Notes under the pieces: generated by a model | Told to the model about the DNA's origin: nothing | Seen by the model: the letters and a program-made list of their open reading frames with translations, nothing else | Databases searched by the model: none | Source: Nocardia alni | GTDB taxonomy: Bacteria; Actinomycetota; Actinomycetes; Mycobacteriales; Mycobacteriaceae | Direction: 5' to 3' | NCBI RefSeq assembly: GCF_019038435.1 | Contig: NZ_JAGPOX010000081.1 | Coordinates: 1-42,060, forward strand | Length of the DNA: 42,060 nt | Shown here: positions 32,889 to 40,754 of the stretch, piece after piece | Position numbering within the stretch: the first letter of the stretch is position 1 | Layout of the letters: each line of letters begins with the position of its first letter | Translations under genes and position numbers: made by a program

Positions 32889-33533
32889 CTACTGGGTGTC
32901 GGCGCGGGGTCGGCCTGCTGGGCGCATGGGGATGCCGCGTTTGTTGAGGGCGCGGTTGATGCTGCTGGCGGGGAAGCCGGTGAGTTGGGCGCAGGTGGTG
33001 AGGGAGTGGCCGGACAGGTAGAGCCGTTCGGCGTGGTCGATGTCGGTGTCGGTCATCGACTGGTATCGGCGCGGGATGTGCCGCCGGGTGAGCAGGCCGA
33101 GGATGGCGGTCTTGGAGACGTGGTATTGGCGGGCGAGTGTGGCGGTGGGGGTGCCGTCGAGGTAGGCCTGGATCAGCTCATCGATCACGGTCGGGGCGAG
33201 GCGGCGTTCGAGGCGCTGCGGTGTATAGATCTTCTTTTTCGCGCGTGAGGGCCGTTTGCGTCGCCCAGTGACCGCTGGAATGCTTCTGGCCTCGATCGAG
33301 GCACGTGCGGCTTCAAGATTCTGCAGGTCAGCGCGGTTCGAATAACGTCCCGCAAGGTCCGCCCAGGTCAAGGAAGATTTCAACGGTCCTGAGAACGTCA
33401 GTGGCGTGGCCAGTGTGCCAATAGTGTGCCAACGGCCGGGAAGAGGTATATCCCGCTTATTCGAAGAGAGCTGCACCGGCTGCCTGTAGGTCCTCAGGGC
33501 GCGCGCGGCCGCGGTGGTGGTGATGATGAGCAA
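32889..33533 (-). CDS. Helix-turn-helix protein of recombinase-associated type
   Basis: The frame gives 214 residues from ATG 33533, although the true start may be later (the first 50 residues are less protein-like). Two helix-turn-helix units are visible: VIDELIQAYLDGTPTATLAR, QYHVSKTAILGLLTRRHIPR, and DIDHAERLYLSGHSLTTCAQ, LTGFPASSINRALNKRGIPM. Proteins of this form occur beside serine recombinases in actinomycetes and resemble the resolvase DNA-binding tail without the catalytic domain. The upstream part overlaps a 21-bp repeat (33412-33432). Confidence 0.65.
   Translation of the reverse strand: MLIITTTAAARALRTYRQPVQLSSNKRDIPLPGRWHTIGTLATPLTFSGPLKSSLTWADLAGRYSNRADLQNLEAARASIEARSIPAVTGRRKRPSRAKKKIYTPQRLERRLAPTVIDELIQAYLDGTPTATLARQYHVSKTAILGLLTRRHIPRRYQSMTDTDIDHAERLYLSGHSLTTCAQLTGFPASSINRALNKRGIPMRPAGRPRADTQ
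33412..33432. repeat. 21-bp repeat, left copy
   Basis: Two AGTGTGCCAA decamers one base apart. The same arrangement is at 36876-36896, with 20 of 21 bases identical, and some similarity continues beyond. The two copies bracket the MarR/SDR/dehalogenase cassette. Confidence 0.85.
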
Positions 33534-33774
33534 GAAGAAGGCCCGAGCGCTGGGGCTGAGCTGGATCGCGGAGATCGGTGCCGCGGGTGTGGTGGCGGGT
33601 CCGGAATCGACGTTGCAGGAGCAGCCAGTGAACCACTTCGGATCATGTCCTGAATGTGGCTACGCGGCACGAACGCCCCCAAGCAGGGCGGACGGACCGC
33701 TGAAGTTGCTGGAGCATCGAGGGCAAGATCACCAGGCGAGTCGCCTCCCGAGTAGATCTACGGCGAGGAGTTGA
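33534..33774. other. Short non-coding region
   Basis: No convincing gene or regulatory site seen. Confidence 0.3.
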
Positions 33775-34257
33775 TTACAGGATCCGGTGCAGCAAAGCGA
33801 TGAGCTGCTGTTGCTCGTCGGGAGCGAGCCGATGAAGAAGCATGTCGGTGGTCTTGTCGGTGGCGGTCTTGATCTCTTCGACTGCCCGTCGGCCGCGAGC
33901 GGTGAGTTCGAGCTCGTTGTGTCGACGATCAGCGGGAGCGCGCCTGCGTCGGACGAGCCGGTTGCGTTCGAGCTCGTCGGCGGCCAGCGACATCGTGCTG
34001 CGTTCGAGCCGCATCTGTTGTCCGATCACATGTTGACTGGTCGGCCCTTGAGCGTCGAGGAGCAGCAACATTCCTGCTGCGCGGACCGACAGCTTCGCCC
34101 CTGCCAATTCCTGACCGAACAGCTCGATCGCCCGCGCACTGACAGTCCCGAGGAGAAAGCACACGTGCTCACCCAGGACGTGGGGAACGGGCAGCGCAGC
34201 GGGGGCCGTTCCAGTCGACGGCGGCGTTGAACCGGACTTGGTGATCTCGCTTGCCAT
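33775..34257 (-). CDS. MarR-family transcriptional regulator
   Basis: This 160-residue winged-helix regulator is divergent from the SDR/dehalogenase pair. ATG 34257 is chosen because GGGAG lies five bases upstream; an ATG at 34290 is also in frame. The DNA-binding part spans about residues 62-125: LSVRAAGMLLLLDAQGPTSQ, QMRLERSTMSLAADELERN and the wing RRAPADRRHNELELTARG. MarR proteins typically repress neighbouring genes until a ligand binds. A perfect short palindrome lies in the intergenic region (34333-34343). Confidence 0.87.
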   Translation of the reverse strand: MASEITKSGSTPPSTGTAPAALPVPHVLGEHVCFLLGTVSARAIELFGQELAGAKLSVRAAGMLLLLDAQGPTSQHVIGQQMRLERSTMSLAADELERNRLVRRRRAPADRRHNELELTARGRRAVEEIKTATDKTTDMLLHRLAPDEQQQLIALLHRIL

Positions 34258-34636
34258 GCGCGCTCCCGTGTCGTTTGCGGGCGGAATCAACTGATTCTAT
34301 CGCGACCGTCATTAGATCTTCCCGTTGCAGGATAGTTCAACTACCTGCGTATTAAGCGATTCGCGTCGAGTGGGTGGACCGGCGCAGGCGAACGACGAAG
34401 TATCTATGACGCCGTCCGTCCAGAGGGAAGGTCAGGCTAGATGGCGTGCATCGAACCATCCTTCGTCGACGTGACCGGCCGTGCCGCCCGACGACCGAAG
34501 CAGTCGTCACCGCCACTTGCGCCTGCCCGACGTTGTGCAATACTTGAATAGTCGGAGCATCTAGCAACTTGACTATCTAGCTATCCGACAGTCAGACGAA
34601 TGGAATACCGGAGTTCGCCGGCGAAGGGAAAATACA
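34258..34636. promoter_or_regulatory. Divergent control region between the MarR gene and the SDR gene
   Basis: The palindrome TAGTT-C-AACTA lies at 34333-34343. Nearer the SDR gene, ATCTAGC occurs twice (in GAGCATCTAGCAACTT and CTATCTAGCTATCC, about 34555-34585), with similar ACTTGAATAG and ACTTGACTAT segments. These are plausible regulator contacts. No gene is visible. Confidence 0.45.
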
Positions 34637-35395
34637 GTGAAGTTAGAGGGCAAGTTCGCCGTCGTCACCGGGGGCGGGTCCGGTATCGGGCTGGCGATCA
34701 CCAGGGCGCTACGCACCGCCGGCGCCTACGTCTTGATCGTGGGAAGAAACCCGCAGCGGCTGGCCGCAGCGCAGGGCCGCGACACCGGCATCACCACCTT
34801 TGTGGCCGACCTCGCCAAAGAAAGCGACCGGGACCGCCTCGCCCGCTACCTCGCTGGCGGCCGACCCCTCGAGGTTCTGGTCAACAATGCCGGCACCATG
34901 ACCGACATCGACCTACACGACCAGCGCGCCATGCTCATGATGGAGGGTGAACTGGCTGTGGACCTCTCGGCTCCGATACATCTGACGATGGCGTTGCTGC
35001 CCACGCTGCTGAGCCGTCCCGAGGCGGCGGTGGTCAACGTCAGCACCGGCCTGATCTACGCACCCTTCGGCCGCACACCCGGTTACGCGACCGCCAAGGC
35101 CGGCGTGCACGCCTTCAGTCAAACGCTGCGCCACCAGACCCGGCGCGAGGCCCTGCACGTGTTGGAGGTGCTGCCCCCCACCGTGGACACCGAACTCACC
35201 GGCGACTACGGCGGCTCCAAGATCAAACCCGACGCCGTCGGCTCAGCCGTGGTCACGGCACTGATCAACGGGACGACCGAACTACGCGTAGGACAAGCGA
35301 AATTCCTCTACGCGATGGCGCGGATGGCGCCGAACACACTCTTCACCCTGATGAACAAGGTCGCCGACAACGACGCCGCGAAGGCACGCTCGTGA
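34637..35395 (+). CDS. Short-chain dehydrogenase/reductase
   Basis: This soluble NAD(P)-dependent oxidoreductase has 252 residues. The Rossmann glycine motif is TGGGSGIG (about residues 11-18), followed by the basic residues GRNPQR that suggest NADP, then NNAGT near residue 84, Ser at about 136 in VNVSTGL, and the catalytic YATAK (Tyr about 149, Lys 153). GTG 34637 has GAAGGGA upstream. Its stop overlaps the next gene (GTGA). With that gene it forms a two-step catabolic or detoxification unit, substrate unknown. Confidence 0.9.
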   Translation: MKLEGKFAVVTGGGSGIGLAITRALRTAGAYVLIVGRNPQRLAAAQGRDTGITTFVADLAKESDRDRLARYLAGGRPLEVLVNNAGTMTDIDLHDQRAMLMMEGELAVDLSAPIHLTMALLPTLLSRPEAAVVNVSTGLIYAPFGRTPGYATAKAGVHAFSQTLRHQTRREALHVLEVLPPTVDTELTGDYGGSKIKPDAVGSAVVTALINGTTELRVGQAKFLYAMARMAPNTLFTLMNKVADNDAAKARS

Positions 35396-36282
35396 ACCCC
35401 GCCCCTGTGGTGCCGGACTGGCTCGACACCACGCTTTACCCGTTCGAGAACCACTACCTGCACCTCGACGGCCACACCGTGCACTACGTCGACGAAGGCT
35501 CCGGGCCGGTGCTGTTGCTGCTGCACGGCAACCCCACCTGGTCGTTTCTGTACCGGCACATCATCACCACGCTGTCGGCGCAGTTTCGCTGCATCTCCCT
35601 GGACTACCCCGGCTTCGGTCTGAGCACCGCCGGACCGGGATACACCTTCAAACCCGAACAGCACTCGCTCGTCGTGGAGCACTTCATCACCGCACTGGGA
35701 TTGTCCGACATCCGACTCATGGTGCACGACTGGGGCGGCCCGATCGGGCTCGGCGTCGCCGGACGGCGCCCCGACCTGATCCACTCCCTGATCATCGGCA
35801 ACACCTGGGCCTGGCCCGCGCAGAACATCCCGCACATCGCCATCTTCTCCCGCGTCGCCGGCAATCCGTTGAGCCGCTGGCTGATCCGGCGCTTCAACGC
35901 GTTCGTCGTCTGGCTGATGCCAGCGGGCGTCACTCACCCCATGACTCACGCCGAGAAAGCCGCCTACCGCGGCCCCTTCCCCACCCCAGCGTCACGTCAA
36001 CCCACAGCGATCTTCCCGCACGAAATCCTGGCCAGCCGTGACTACCTCGCCACAGTCGAGCAAGGATTGACCAAACTCGCCGACAAGCCGGCGCTGCTGT
36101 TGTGGGGCAGCGCCGACACCGGATTCAAAGACAGTGAACGCACACGGTTCGAAGCCGCCTTTCCCCGACACCACACCCGAATCCTGGTAGGCGCCAGGCA
36201 TTTCATCCAGGAATGCGATCCCGATGCAATCAGCGAGGAAATCTGTGCCTTCGAACAACACCCGCCCCAGTCCGTCGCCTGA
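35392..36282 (+). CDS. Haloalkane-dehalogenase-like alpha/beta hydrolase
   Basis: The protein has 296 residues. Unlike esterases, its nucleophile elbow is HDWGG with Asp113, as in haloalkane dehalogenases, and Trp114 with Asn47 (HGNPTW) are the family's halide-binding pair. The acid is probably Asp242 in LWGSADTGF and the base His270 in GARHFIQE. Such enzymes replace a halogen with hydroxyl; the next step, oxidation of the alcohol, would suit the SDR encoded just upstream. Members of this subfamily without proven dehalogenase activity exist. Start GTG 35392 overlaps the SDR stop. Confidence 0.82.
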   Translation: MNPAPVVPDWLDTTLYPFENHYLHLDGHTVHYVDEGSGPVLLLLHGNPTWSFLYRHIITTLSAQFRCISLDYPGFGLSTAGPGYTFKPEQHSLVVEHFITALGLSDIRLMVHDWGGPIGLGVAGRRPDLIHSLIIGNTWAWPAQNIPHIAIFSRVAGNPLSRWLIRRFNAFVVWLMPAGVTHPMTHAEKAAYRGPFPTPASRQPTAIFPHEILASRDYLATVEQGLTKLADKPALLLWGSADTGFKDSERTRFEAAFPRHHTRILVGARHFIQECDPDAISEEICAFEQHPPQSVA

Positions 36283-36285
36283 CCA

Positions 36286-36495
36286 GTGGGCACAGACAAC
36301 TACCTGCGGCTCGAGGACCACGACCTGATACTTCCCCCGGTGCTGGCCGCCCTACTGTACCAACTGCCCTCCACCTCGGCAGCTGCATGTCATCGCCCCT
36401 ACCACCGTCGCCGCCGATCACCGCGCGCCACTGCTGTTCCCGGGACGCAGCGGTCGAAAACCACTGGACCTCAGCGCGTTCGGCGACCGCCTGCT
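36286..36495 (+). pseudogene. Integrase-like fragment
   Basis: The first frame reads NYLRLEDHDLILPPVLAALL then YQLPSTS; after a frameshift near 36380 it continues RAPLLFPGRSGRKPLDLSAF then GDRLLSFG. The LFPGR motif and its setting resemble actinobacterial site-specific integrase-like proteins. No catalytic tyrosine region remains. Confidence 0.5.
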
Positions 36496-36505
36496 GTCTT
36501 TCGGC

Positions 36506-36607
36506 CGAACCGGACACTGTCGATATGCCGGTGGAGCGGAGTGCGGGGATGCTCTGCACCCAATCGTTACGGCTGCAAGTCGGACAGGCGATTGTGGCGT
36601 TGTCCAT
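36506..36607 (-). pseudogene. Zinc-ribbon protein N-terminal fragment
   Basis: From ATG 36607 the minus strand reads MDNATIACPTCSRNDWVQSI, PALRSTGISTVSGS, a CPxC zinc-ribbon start seen in short actinobacterial proteins. The rest is replaced by unrelated sequence of the integrase-like fragment, so it is truncated. Confidence 0.45.
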
Positions 36608-37002
36608 GAGGATGCCCCACCTCGGCGGTGTCGCGTGCTGAGGCATGGTCCTGAGCTGAACCGCTGCCTGCACAGGCTGATGATGGTCGAAGAGCCTCCT
36701 CCATCGAACATCGTGTGGGAGTGGGTTGTCGATACCAGGCGCGGTGTACATCCTGGTTCTGCTGAGGGAACCGACGAGGACTCCGGCTTGAGCTTGCCGT
36801 AGCGTCGGCTTCAGGATTTGTCATCGAAGCTCCTAACGATTCGGTGAAGTTGTTGCCGGTCAGAGGGAATTTCCGAGTGTGCCAAGAGTGTGCCAAGACG
36901 GGCAGGTACGAGCCGGACAGGACGGAATCGACGGGACACCAAAGAGCCTCTGACCTGGACCAGAGCGGCCCAGGCGGACGGCTTCGCGCGGAGTCCGACT
37001 GA
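36608..37002. other. Right end of the element, no intact gene
   Basis: Apart from the 21-bp repeat at 36876-36896 and the attachment arm before 37003, I see only short frames of poor quality. Confidence 0.4.
36876..36896. repeat. 21-bp repeat, right copy
   Basis: AGTGTGCCAA, one base, AGTGTGCCAA, in the same orientation as 33412-33432. It lies about 105 bp inside the right attachment core and may be an integrase arm site or the edge of an inserted cassette. Confidence 0.85.
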
Positions 37003-37010
37003 GTATAAGA
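37003..37010. repeat. Right attachment core (attR)
   Basis: GTATAAGA, identical to the left core at 22204-22211. It covers the anticodon loop of the tRNA 5' half. Confidence 0.78.
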
Positions 37011-37041
37011 GTGCTGCTCTCACCCACTGAGCTACAGGAGC
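37003..37041 (-). tRNA. 5' half of the split tRNA gene (anticodon UAU)
   Basis: On the minus strand: acceptor GCTCCTG, TA, D-stem GCTC, D-loop AGTGGGTGA, D-stem GAGC, A, anticodon stem GCACT and loop CTTATAC. With the other half it makes a cloverleaf with four anticodon-stem pairs and one G-A mismatch at 27-43, and two G-T pairs in the acceptor. The anticodon UAU would read isoleucine AUA, which most bacteria decode with the lysidine-modified CAU tRNA instead. Confidence 0.75.
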
Positions 37042-37152
37042 TGAACGAAGTCGAGCAATCAGTGGAATTGGACTTTCCAACGGCCCGGGCTCGCGTAATC
37101 AGCGACAGGGCGTCCCCTGGACCAGATGCGCCCGCCCGTGAACGCTCCCAAC

Positions 37153-38190
37153 CTACTCGATCGGGTACACCGTGCGGGCAAAATCGCCGACACGGTCGAT
37201 CAGCTGATCGAAGAATATCTTCGGATCGGTGCCGACCACGATGTCCGCATTCGGCTCCCGCCCCCACATTCCCGCCCAGTCCGCGACGGTGGTCGCCCGG
37301 GTGAGGGTTCCGGCGAGTTCGACGTCCACCGTGGCCGGGCGGGTCATCGCGAGACTCGGATCGAGAGCGACGGCCGCGGCGAACGGGTCGTGCATATGGG
37401 CGAGGTAGCCCTGGTCGTACTGTCGGTGGAACTCGAAGTAGAACCGGACCGCGTCGGTGAGGAACCGGACGATCGGATTGCTGGCCTCGGACCGGGTACC
37501 GGGCGTGTCGAACTCCGAAACCTCTTGCACCGGAACGCTGCCCGCGCGTTCGGCCAGCCGGATCAGATGATGCGGACGCATCTCGATGGTCTCGGTGATG
37601 TCCAGGGCGCACACCACTGGCCGCCGGTCGGCGGGTGCCGCGGAGAAGGCGTCGAAGACCTCCTTCCACGCCTCCGGATCCACATGCACATTCCACTCGT
37701 TGGTGGGCGTCGTATTACCCGGATGGTTGAACGCTCCGCCCATCACCACCAGCCGCCGAAGCAGCCGCGGCAGTTGCGGTTCCATCCGCAGCGCGAGCGC
37801 GAGATTGGTCAGCGGCCCGGTGCACAGCCCGATGATCTCGCCCGGATACTCCCGCACCAGATCCACCCACATCTGCGCCGCGGACCGCTCGGACAGCCGC
37901 CGTGACGAGGGCGGGAACTCCGCGTACCCGACTCCCTGCGGCCCGTGCGTATCCTCGGTGGTCCGCAACGGGATCGCCAACGGCTCCGCCGCGCCGAGCG
38001 CCACCTCGATATCGGGCGCCCGGCACAGGTCCAGTAGCGCCAGATTATTGGCCGCGACCTGCGGCGCGGGCACATTGCCCGCGGTCGAGGCGATCCCCAG
38101 GATCCGCGCCTGCGGGCTGGCGAGCAGATACAGCAGTCCGAGCGAATCGTCGATGCCGGTATCGACATCCATGATGATCTTCTGCGGCAC
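37153..38190 (-). CDS. Inosine-uridine-type nucleoside hydrolase
   Basis: This 345-residue soluble enzyme cleaves the N-glycosidic bond of ribonucleosides for salvage. The calcium-binding motif DVDTGIDDSLGL is at residues 8-19, as in the IunH/URH family. Later landmarks are TGPLTNLALAL, VVMGGAF with NEWNVHVDPEAW, and the active-site region HMHDPFAAAVALDP with the catalytic-type His. The length is normal. Base preference cannot be read. It ends 111 bp upstream of the tRNA 5' half on the same strand. Confidence 0.93.
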   Translation of the reverse strand: MPQKIIMDVDTGIDDSLGLLYLLASPQARILGIASTAGNVPAPQVAANNLALLDLCRAPDIEVALGAAEPLAIPLRTTEDTHGPQGVGYAEFPPSSRRLSERSAAQMWVDLVREYPGEIIGLCTGPLTNLALALRMEPQLPRLLRRLVVMGGAFNHPGNTTPTNEWNVHVDPEAWKEVFDAFSAAPADRRPVVCALDITETIEMRPHHLIRLAERAGSVPVQEVSEFDTPGTRSEASNPIVRFLTDAVRFYFEFHRQYDQGYLAHMHDPFAAAVALDPSLAMTRPATVDVELAGTLTRATTVADWAGMWGREPNADIVVGTDPKIFFDQLIDRVGDFARTVYPIE

Positions 38191-38214
38191 GGGGTGAATC
38201 CTAGTCCGTGGGCC

Positions 38215-39438
38215 TCAGTACGTCGGCAGCGTGTAGTCCTCTCCCTTGCCGAAGAATATCTTCATCATCAGCGGCCGCATCGGGCGAGAGAACATGATGC
38301 GGTTGGTGGTGCGCATCACGGCGGTGCCGAATCGGGAGTGCGAGATCATCATCTTGATGCCCCCACCCGGCATCTGCTTGGCCTCGTCCAGGAATGGGGT
38401 GACCTTCTCCTCGTAGCGCCGCAGCGCGCCCGCGATGTCGTCGGGAGTGGAGGCGATCTCGCCGGCCAGCACGTATGCGCCGACTATCGCCATAGCGGTC
38501 CCCATGCCGGTCATCGGCGAACCGCAGTATCCGGCGTCACCGAGCAGTGTCACACGCCCGGCGTTGAGCGTGGGCATGTCGATCCGGACGAGTTCGTCGA
38601 AGTAGAAGTCGGGCGTGGTGGTCATGGCCTCGCGAATGGCCGGCGCGTGCCACCCGTCGCCGGCTTCCGTGAGGTACTTGTCGAACAGGCGGTGCTGCGC
38701 GACGGTATCGCCACGCAGGGTGGGATCTTGATCGTCGCGACGGACGGTGAGGATGGCCTTGGCTGTGGCGGGGTCGTGGTCGGGCCGGATGCCCACGGTG
38801 GCGCCGGGGACGAACTGCATCGCGAACCAGCCGGGCCGGACGTTCGGTGGCGTGGGCATCGTGAAGAAGGACATGTAGCCGCCGAGGTAGGTGCCGAACT
38901 TCTCCTCGGGCCCGAAGGCCAGGCGGCGGGTCGCCGAATGGACGCCGTCGGCCCCGACGACCAGGTCGAATCGCTCGGTGCATCCGGAGCTGAAGTCGAC
39001 CTCGACGCCGGTGTCGTCCTGGCGCAGCGCGGTGATCCATTCGCCGTAGCGGTAGTCCGGGGTGCCGCCCGCCGCGACGATCTCGTCGAGCAGCACCTGG
39101 TTGAGGTCGCCGCGGGTGATCTCGATATCGGCCACCGGCCCCTTACCCTCGAAGGCCTCCATCGAGATGCTCGAGAACGTGCGGCCCTTGGCGTCGATAT
39201 AGCTCATACCGAGCTCGTTCAGCTGGTGCTTGCGGATGCCCGGCATGAGCCCCATCCGCTCGGCGACCTCACGGCTCGGACCACGTAGATCGACGGCCTG
39301 CCCGCCCGGCCGGGGGGCCGCCGCGCGCTCGACGACGGTGACTCGGATTCCGGCGGAAAGCAGTTGCAGCGCAACAGCATTCCCGGCGATACCGCCGCCG
39401 GAGATCAGAATGTGCGGGGAGTTGGGTGTGGCGCTCAT
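38215..39438 (-). CDS. FAD-dependent aromatic-type monooxygenase
   Basis: This flavoprotein of 407 residues is of the PHBH/TetX type. The FAD-binding GxGxxG is SGGGIAGNAVALQLL near the N-terminus, the DG motif is VVGADGVHSATRRL, and the GD motif is LLGDAGYCGSPMTGMG. Such enzymes hydroxylate aromatic compounds or antibiotics such as tetracyclines and rifamycins; the substrate is unknown. ATG 39438 with AGGA upstream is preferred over 39495, which would place the start inside the operator region. It is divergent from a TetR gene, the usual arrangement for a repressor and its target. Confidence 0.9.
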   Translation of the reverse strand: MSATPNSPHILISGGGIAGNAVALQLLSAGIRVTVVERAAAPRPGGQAVDLRGPSREVAERMGLMPGIRKHQLNELGMSYIDAKGRTFSSISMEAFEGKGPVADIEITRGDLNQVLLDEIVAAGGTPDYRYGEWITALRQDDTGVEVDFSSGCTERFDLVVGADGVHSATRRLAFGPEEKFGTYLGGYMSFFTMPTPPNVRPGWFAMQFVPGATVGIRPDHDPATAKAILTVRRDDQDPTLRGDTVAQHRLFDKYLTEAGDGWHAPAIREAMTTTPDFYFDELVRIDMPTLNAGRVTLLGDAGYCGSPMTGMGTAMAIVGAYVLAGEIASTPDDIAGALRRYEEKVTPFLDEAKQMPGGGIKMMISHSRFGTAVMRTTNRIMFSRPMRPLMMKIFFGKGEDYTLPTY

Positions 39439-39474
39439 GAGTAATTCCTGTCTGACTGGAAAGATTGGATCGAA

Positions 39475-39533
39475 CGTCTTAGACAAATGTCTCACATGAT
39501 TGGCACACCTGTCTAGTACAAATGTCTAAGACG
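39475..39533. promoter_or_regulatory. Palindromic operator region between monooxygenase and tetR genes
   Basis: The ends form a perfect inverted repeat CGTCTTAGACA (39475-39485) and TGTCTAAGACG (39523-39533). Within it, AGACA-AA-TGTCT (39481-39492) is itself a perfect palindrome, and a related copy TAGTACAAATGTCTA is at 39514-39528; ACAAATGTCT is an exact 35-bp-spaced direct repeat. Two TetR dimers could bind and shut both promoters. Confidence 0.75.
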
Positions 39534-39548
39534 CGGTAGCCTGGGGAT

Positions 39549-40121
39549 ATGGGTAATCGGGAAGATCTACTGGCAGGAGCCAGGAAGGCGGTTCTGGAAC
39601 GCGGCCTGGCCAAGGTGACCGCGCGAGATATCGCCGGGGCGGCCGGGGTGAGCCTGGCGGCCATCGGCTACCACTTCGGATCCAAGGACCGCCTGATCGC
39701 CGAGGCGATCACCGAGGGGATCGGCAGCGAGATCGGCGACGGTATGGATGCGATCATCCGCGATACCGGGGAGGGGCACTCGCTGGCGGAGTCGGTCGAG
39801 TGGACCTGGGACGCGATGCTGAACCTCGCCTTCGAGCGCCGCGAAGAGTTGATGCTCAGCCTGGAGAACGGGGTGCGCATCGCCCATACGCCCGAGTCCC
39901 AGGGATACCTGTCCGCCGCGACCGAAGGGGCCTACTCGGAACTGTCCGCGCTGCTGCGGTCGGTGCACCCGAACCTGTCCACCGAAGAGTCGCACGCGGT
40001 GGCGAAAGTCTACTTCCTGCTGTTCCAGGGCGTCGCGATACTGTCGCTGATGGGCCCGAGCAGCGACCCGCTGCGGGGTGAGGACGTGAAGCTCGCGATA
40101 AAAGCGCTGTACACCAAGTGA
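39549..40121 (+). CDS. TetR-family transcriptional regulator
   Basis: The 190-residue repressor has the TetR N-terminal helix-turn-helix at about residues 22-48 (VTARDIAGAAGVSLAAIGYHFGSKDRLIAEAI). The rest is a helical ligand-binding and dimer domain with no close signature. It is divergent from the flavin monooxygenase gene and probably represses it and itself via the palindromes between them. Confidence 0.92.
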   Translation: MGNREDLLAGARKAVLERGLAKVTARDIAGAAGVSLAAIGYHFGSKDRLIAEAITEGIGSEIGDGMDAIIRDTGEGHSLAESVEWTWDAMLNLAFERREELMLSLENGVRIAHTPESQGYLSAATEGAYSELSALLRSVHPNLSTEESHAVAKVYFLLFQGVAILSLMGPSSDPLRGEDVKLAIKALYTK

Positions 40122-40281
40122 GTCGGTCCGACAGGCGTTTTCGAGTCGGCCGCCTGCGCCGAGGCCACTCCCACCTCGGTGAAAAGGTTAGCGAGATAGC
40201 CGAATACGTCATCGATCGGCCGACATGATCCGCGTCGACCTTGGCGCGGGCGGCCCGGTGTCGACGAGAGCCCGTCAGGTG

Positions 40282-40668
40282 CTACCGCGTGGTCGGATGC
40301 GCCTCCAGCGAGCGGCGGTGACGCGGTATCCACACGTACGCGCTCCACGACAAGGCCACGACGATCACCACCAGCACCCGCACCAGATCCAGGTCACCAC
40401 GCGGATACAGGACCCCGGTGATGTAGTGGTTGATGAATCCGCCCGATGGCAGCTCGGCCTCTCCGCCGCGTAATCGCGCCCAGTTCTCCAGATGGGTGAG
40501 CGGGCAGGAGATGGTGAACAGCACAGTGCTGAACCCCCATCCCACCGCCGCGAGATGAGTCCAGATGGTCCATCGCCACATCCATGCGAGATATCCGCCC
40601 ACCACCAAGTAGGTGACGAACAGGAAATGCACTCCCGCAGCGGCATCCGCCAGCAGCCGGTACATCAT
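40282..40668 (-). CDS. DUF2784 membrane protein
   Basis: The 128-residue protein has three to four transmembrane helices with the DUF2784 signatures VHFLFVTYLVVGGYLAW, SCPLTHLENWARLRGG and GFINHYITGVLYP. The Cys-Pro and His-Glu residues of the CPLTxxE motif are conserved in the family. The function is unknown. Confidence 0.9.
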   Translation of the reverse strand: MMYRLLADAAAGVHFLFVTYLVVGGYLAWMWRWTIWTHLAAVGWGFSTVLFTISCPLTHLENWARLRGGEAELPSGGFINHYITGVLYPRGDLDLVRVLVVIVVALSWSAYVWIPRHRRSLEAHPTTR

Positions 40669-40754
40669 GCATCCAGAGTAAGTGTGAAACGGTTCCGGAA
40701 CCCGTAGGTGTGATCATTTTGATGCGGGGGTTGTGTCGTGCCGGGTCGGCCGTC

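Larger units (their letters stand above)
22204..37010. mobile_element. Integrated element of about 14.8 kb in a tRNA anticodon loop
   Basis: The boundaries are the two GTATAAGA cores at 22204-22211 and 37003-37010. Outside them lie the two halves of one tRNA; inside lie the element arms, which are imperfectly symmetric (GCGGAGTCCGACTGAG on one side, GCGGACCGCTGGTC on the opposite strand of the other). The short identical core fits a serine integrase better than the longer tRNA-3'-end identity of tyrosine integrases. Recognised contents include an excisionase-like gene, a ruined serine recombinase, several ruined regulators and intact cargo. With no intact integrase, the element is probably stranded. 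Confidence 0.8.

Noticed and set aside
22169..37041. Trans-spliced or permuted tRNA from the two halves
   Set aside because: No intron or leader structures are visible; a broken gene at an integration site explains it more simply.
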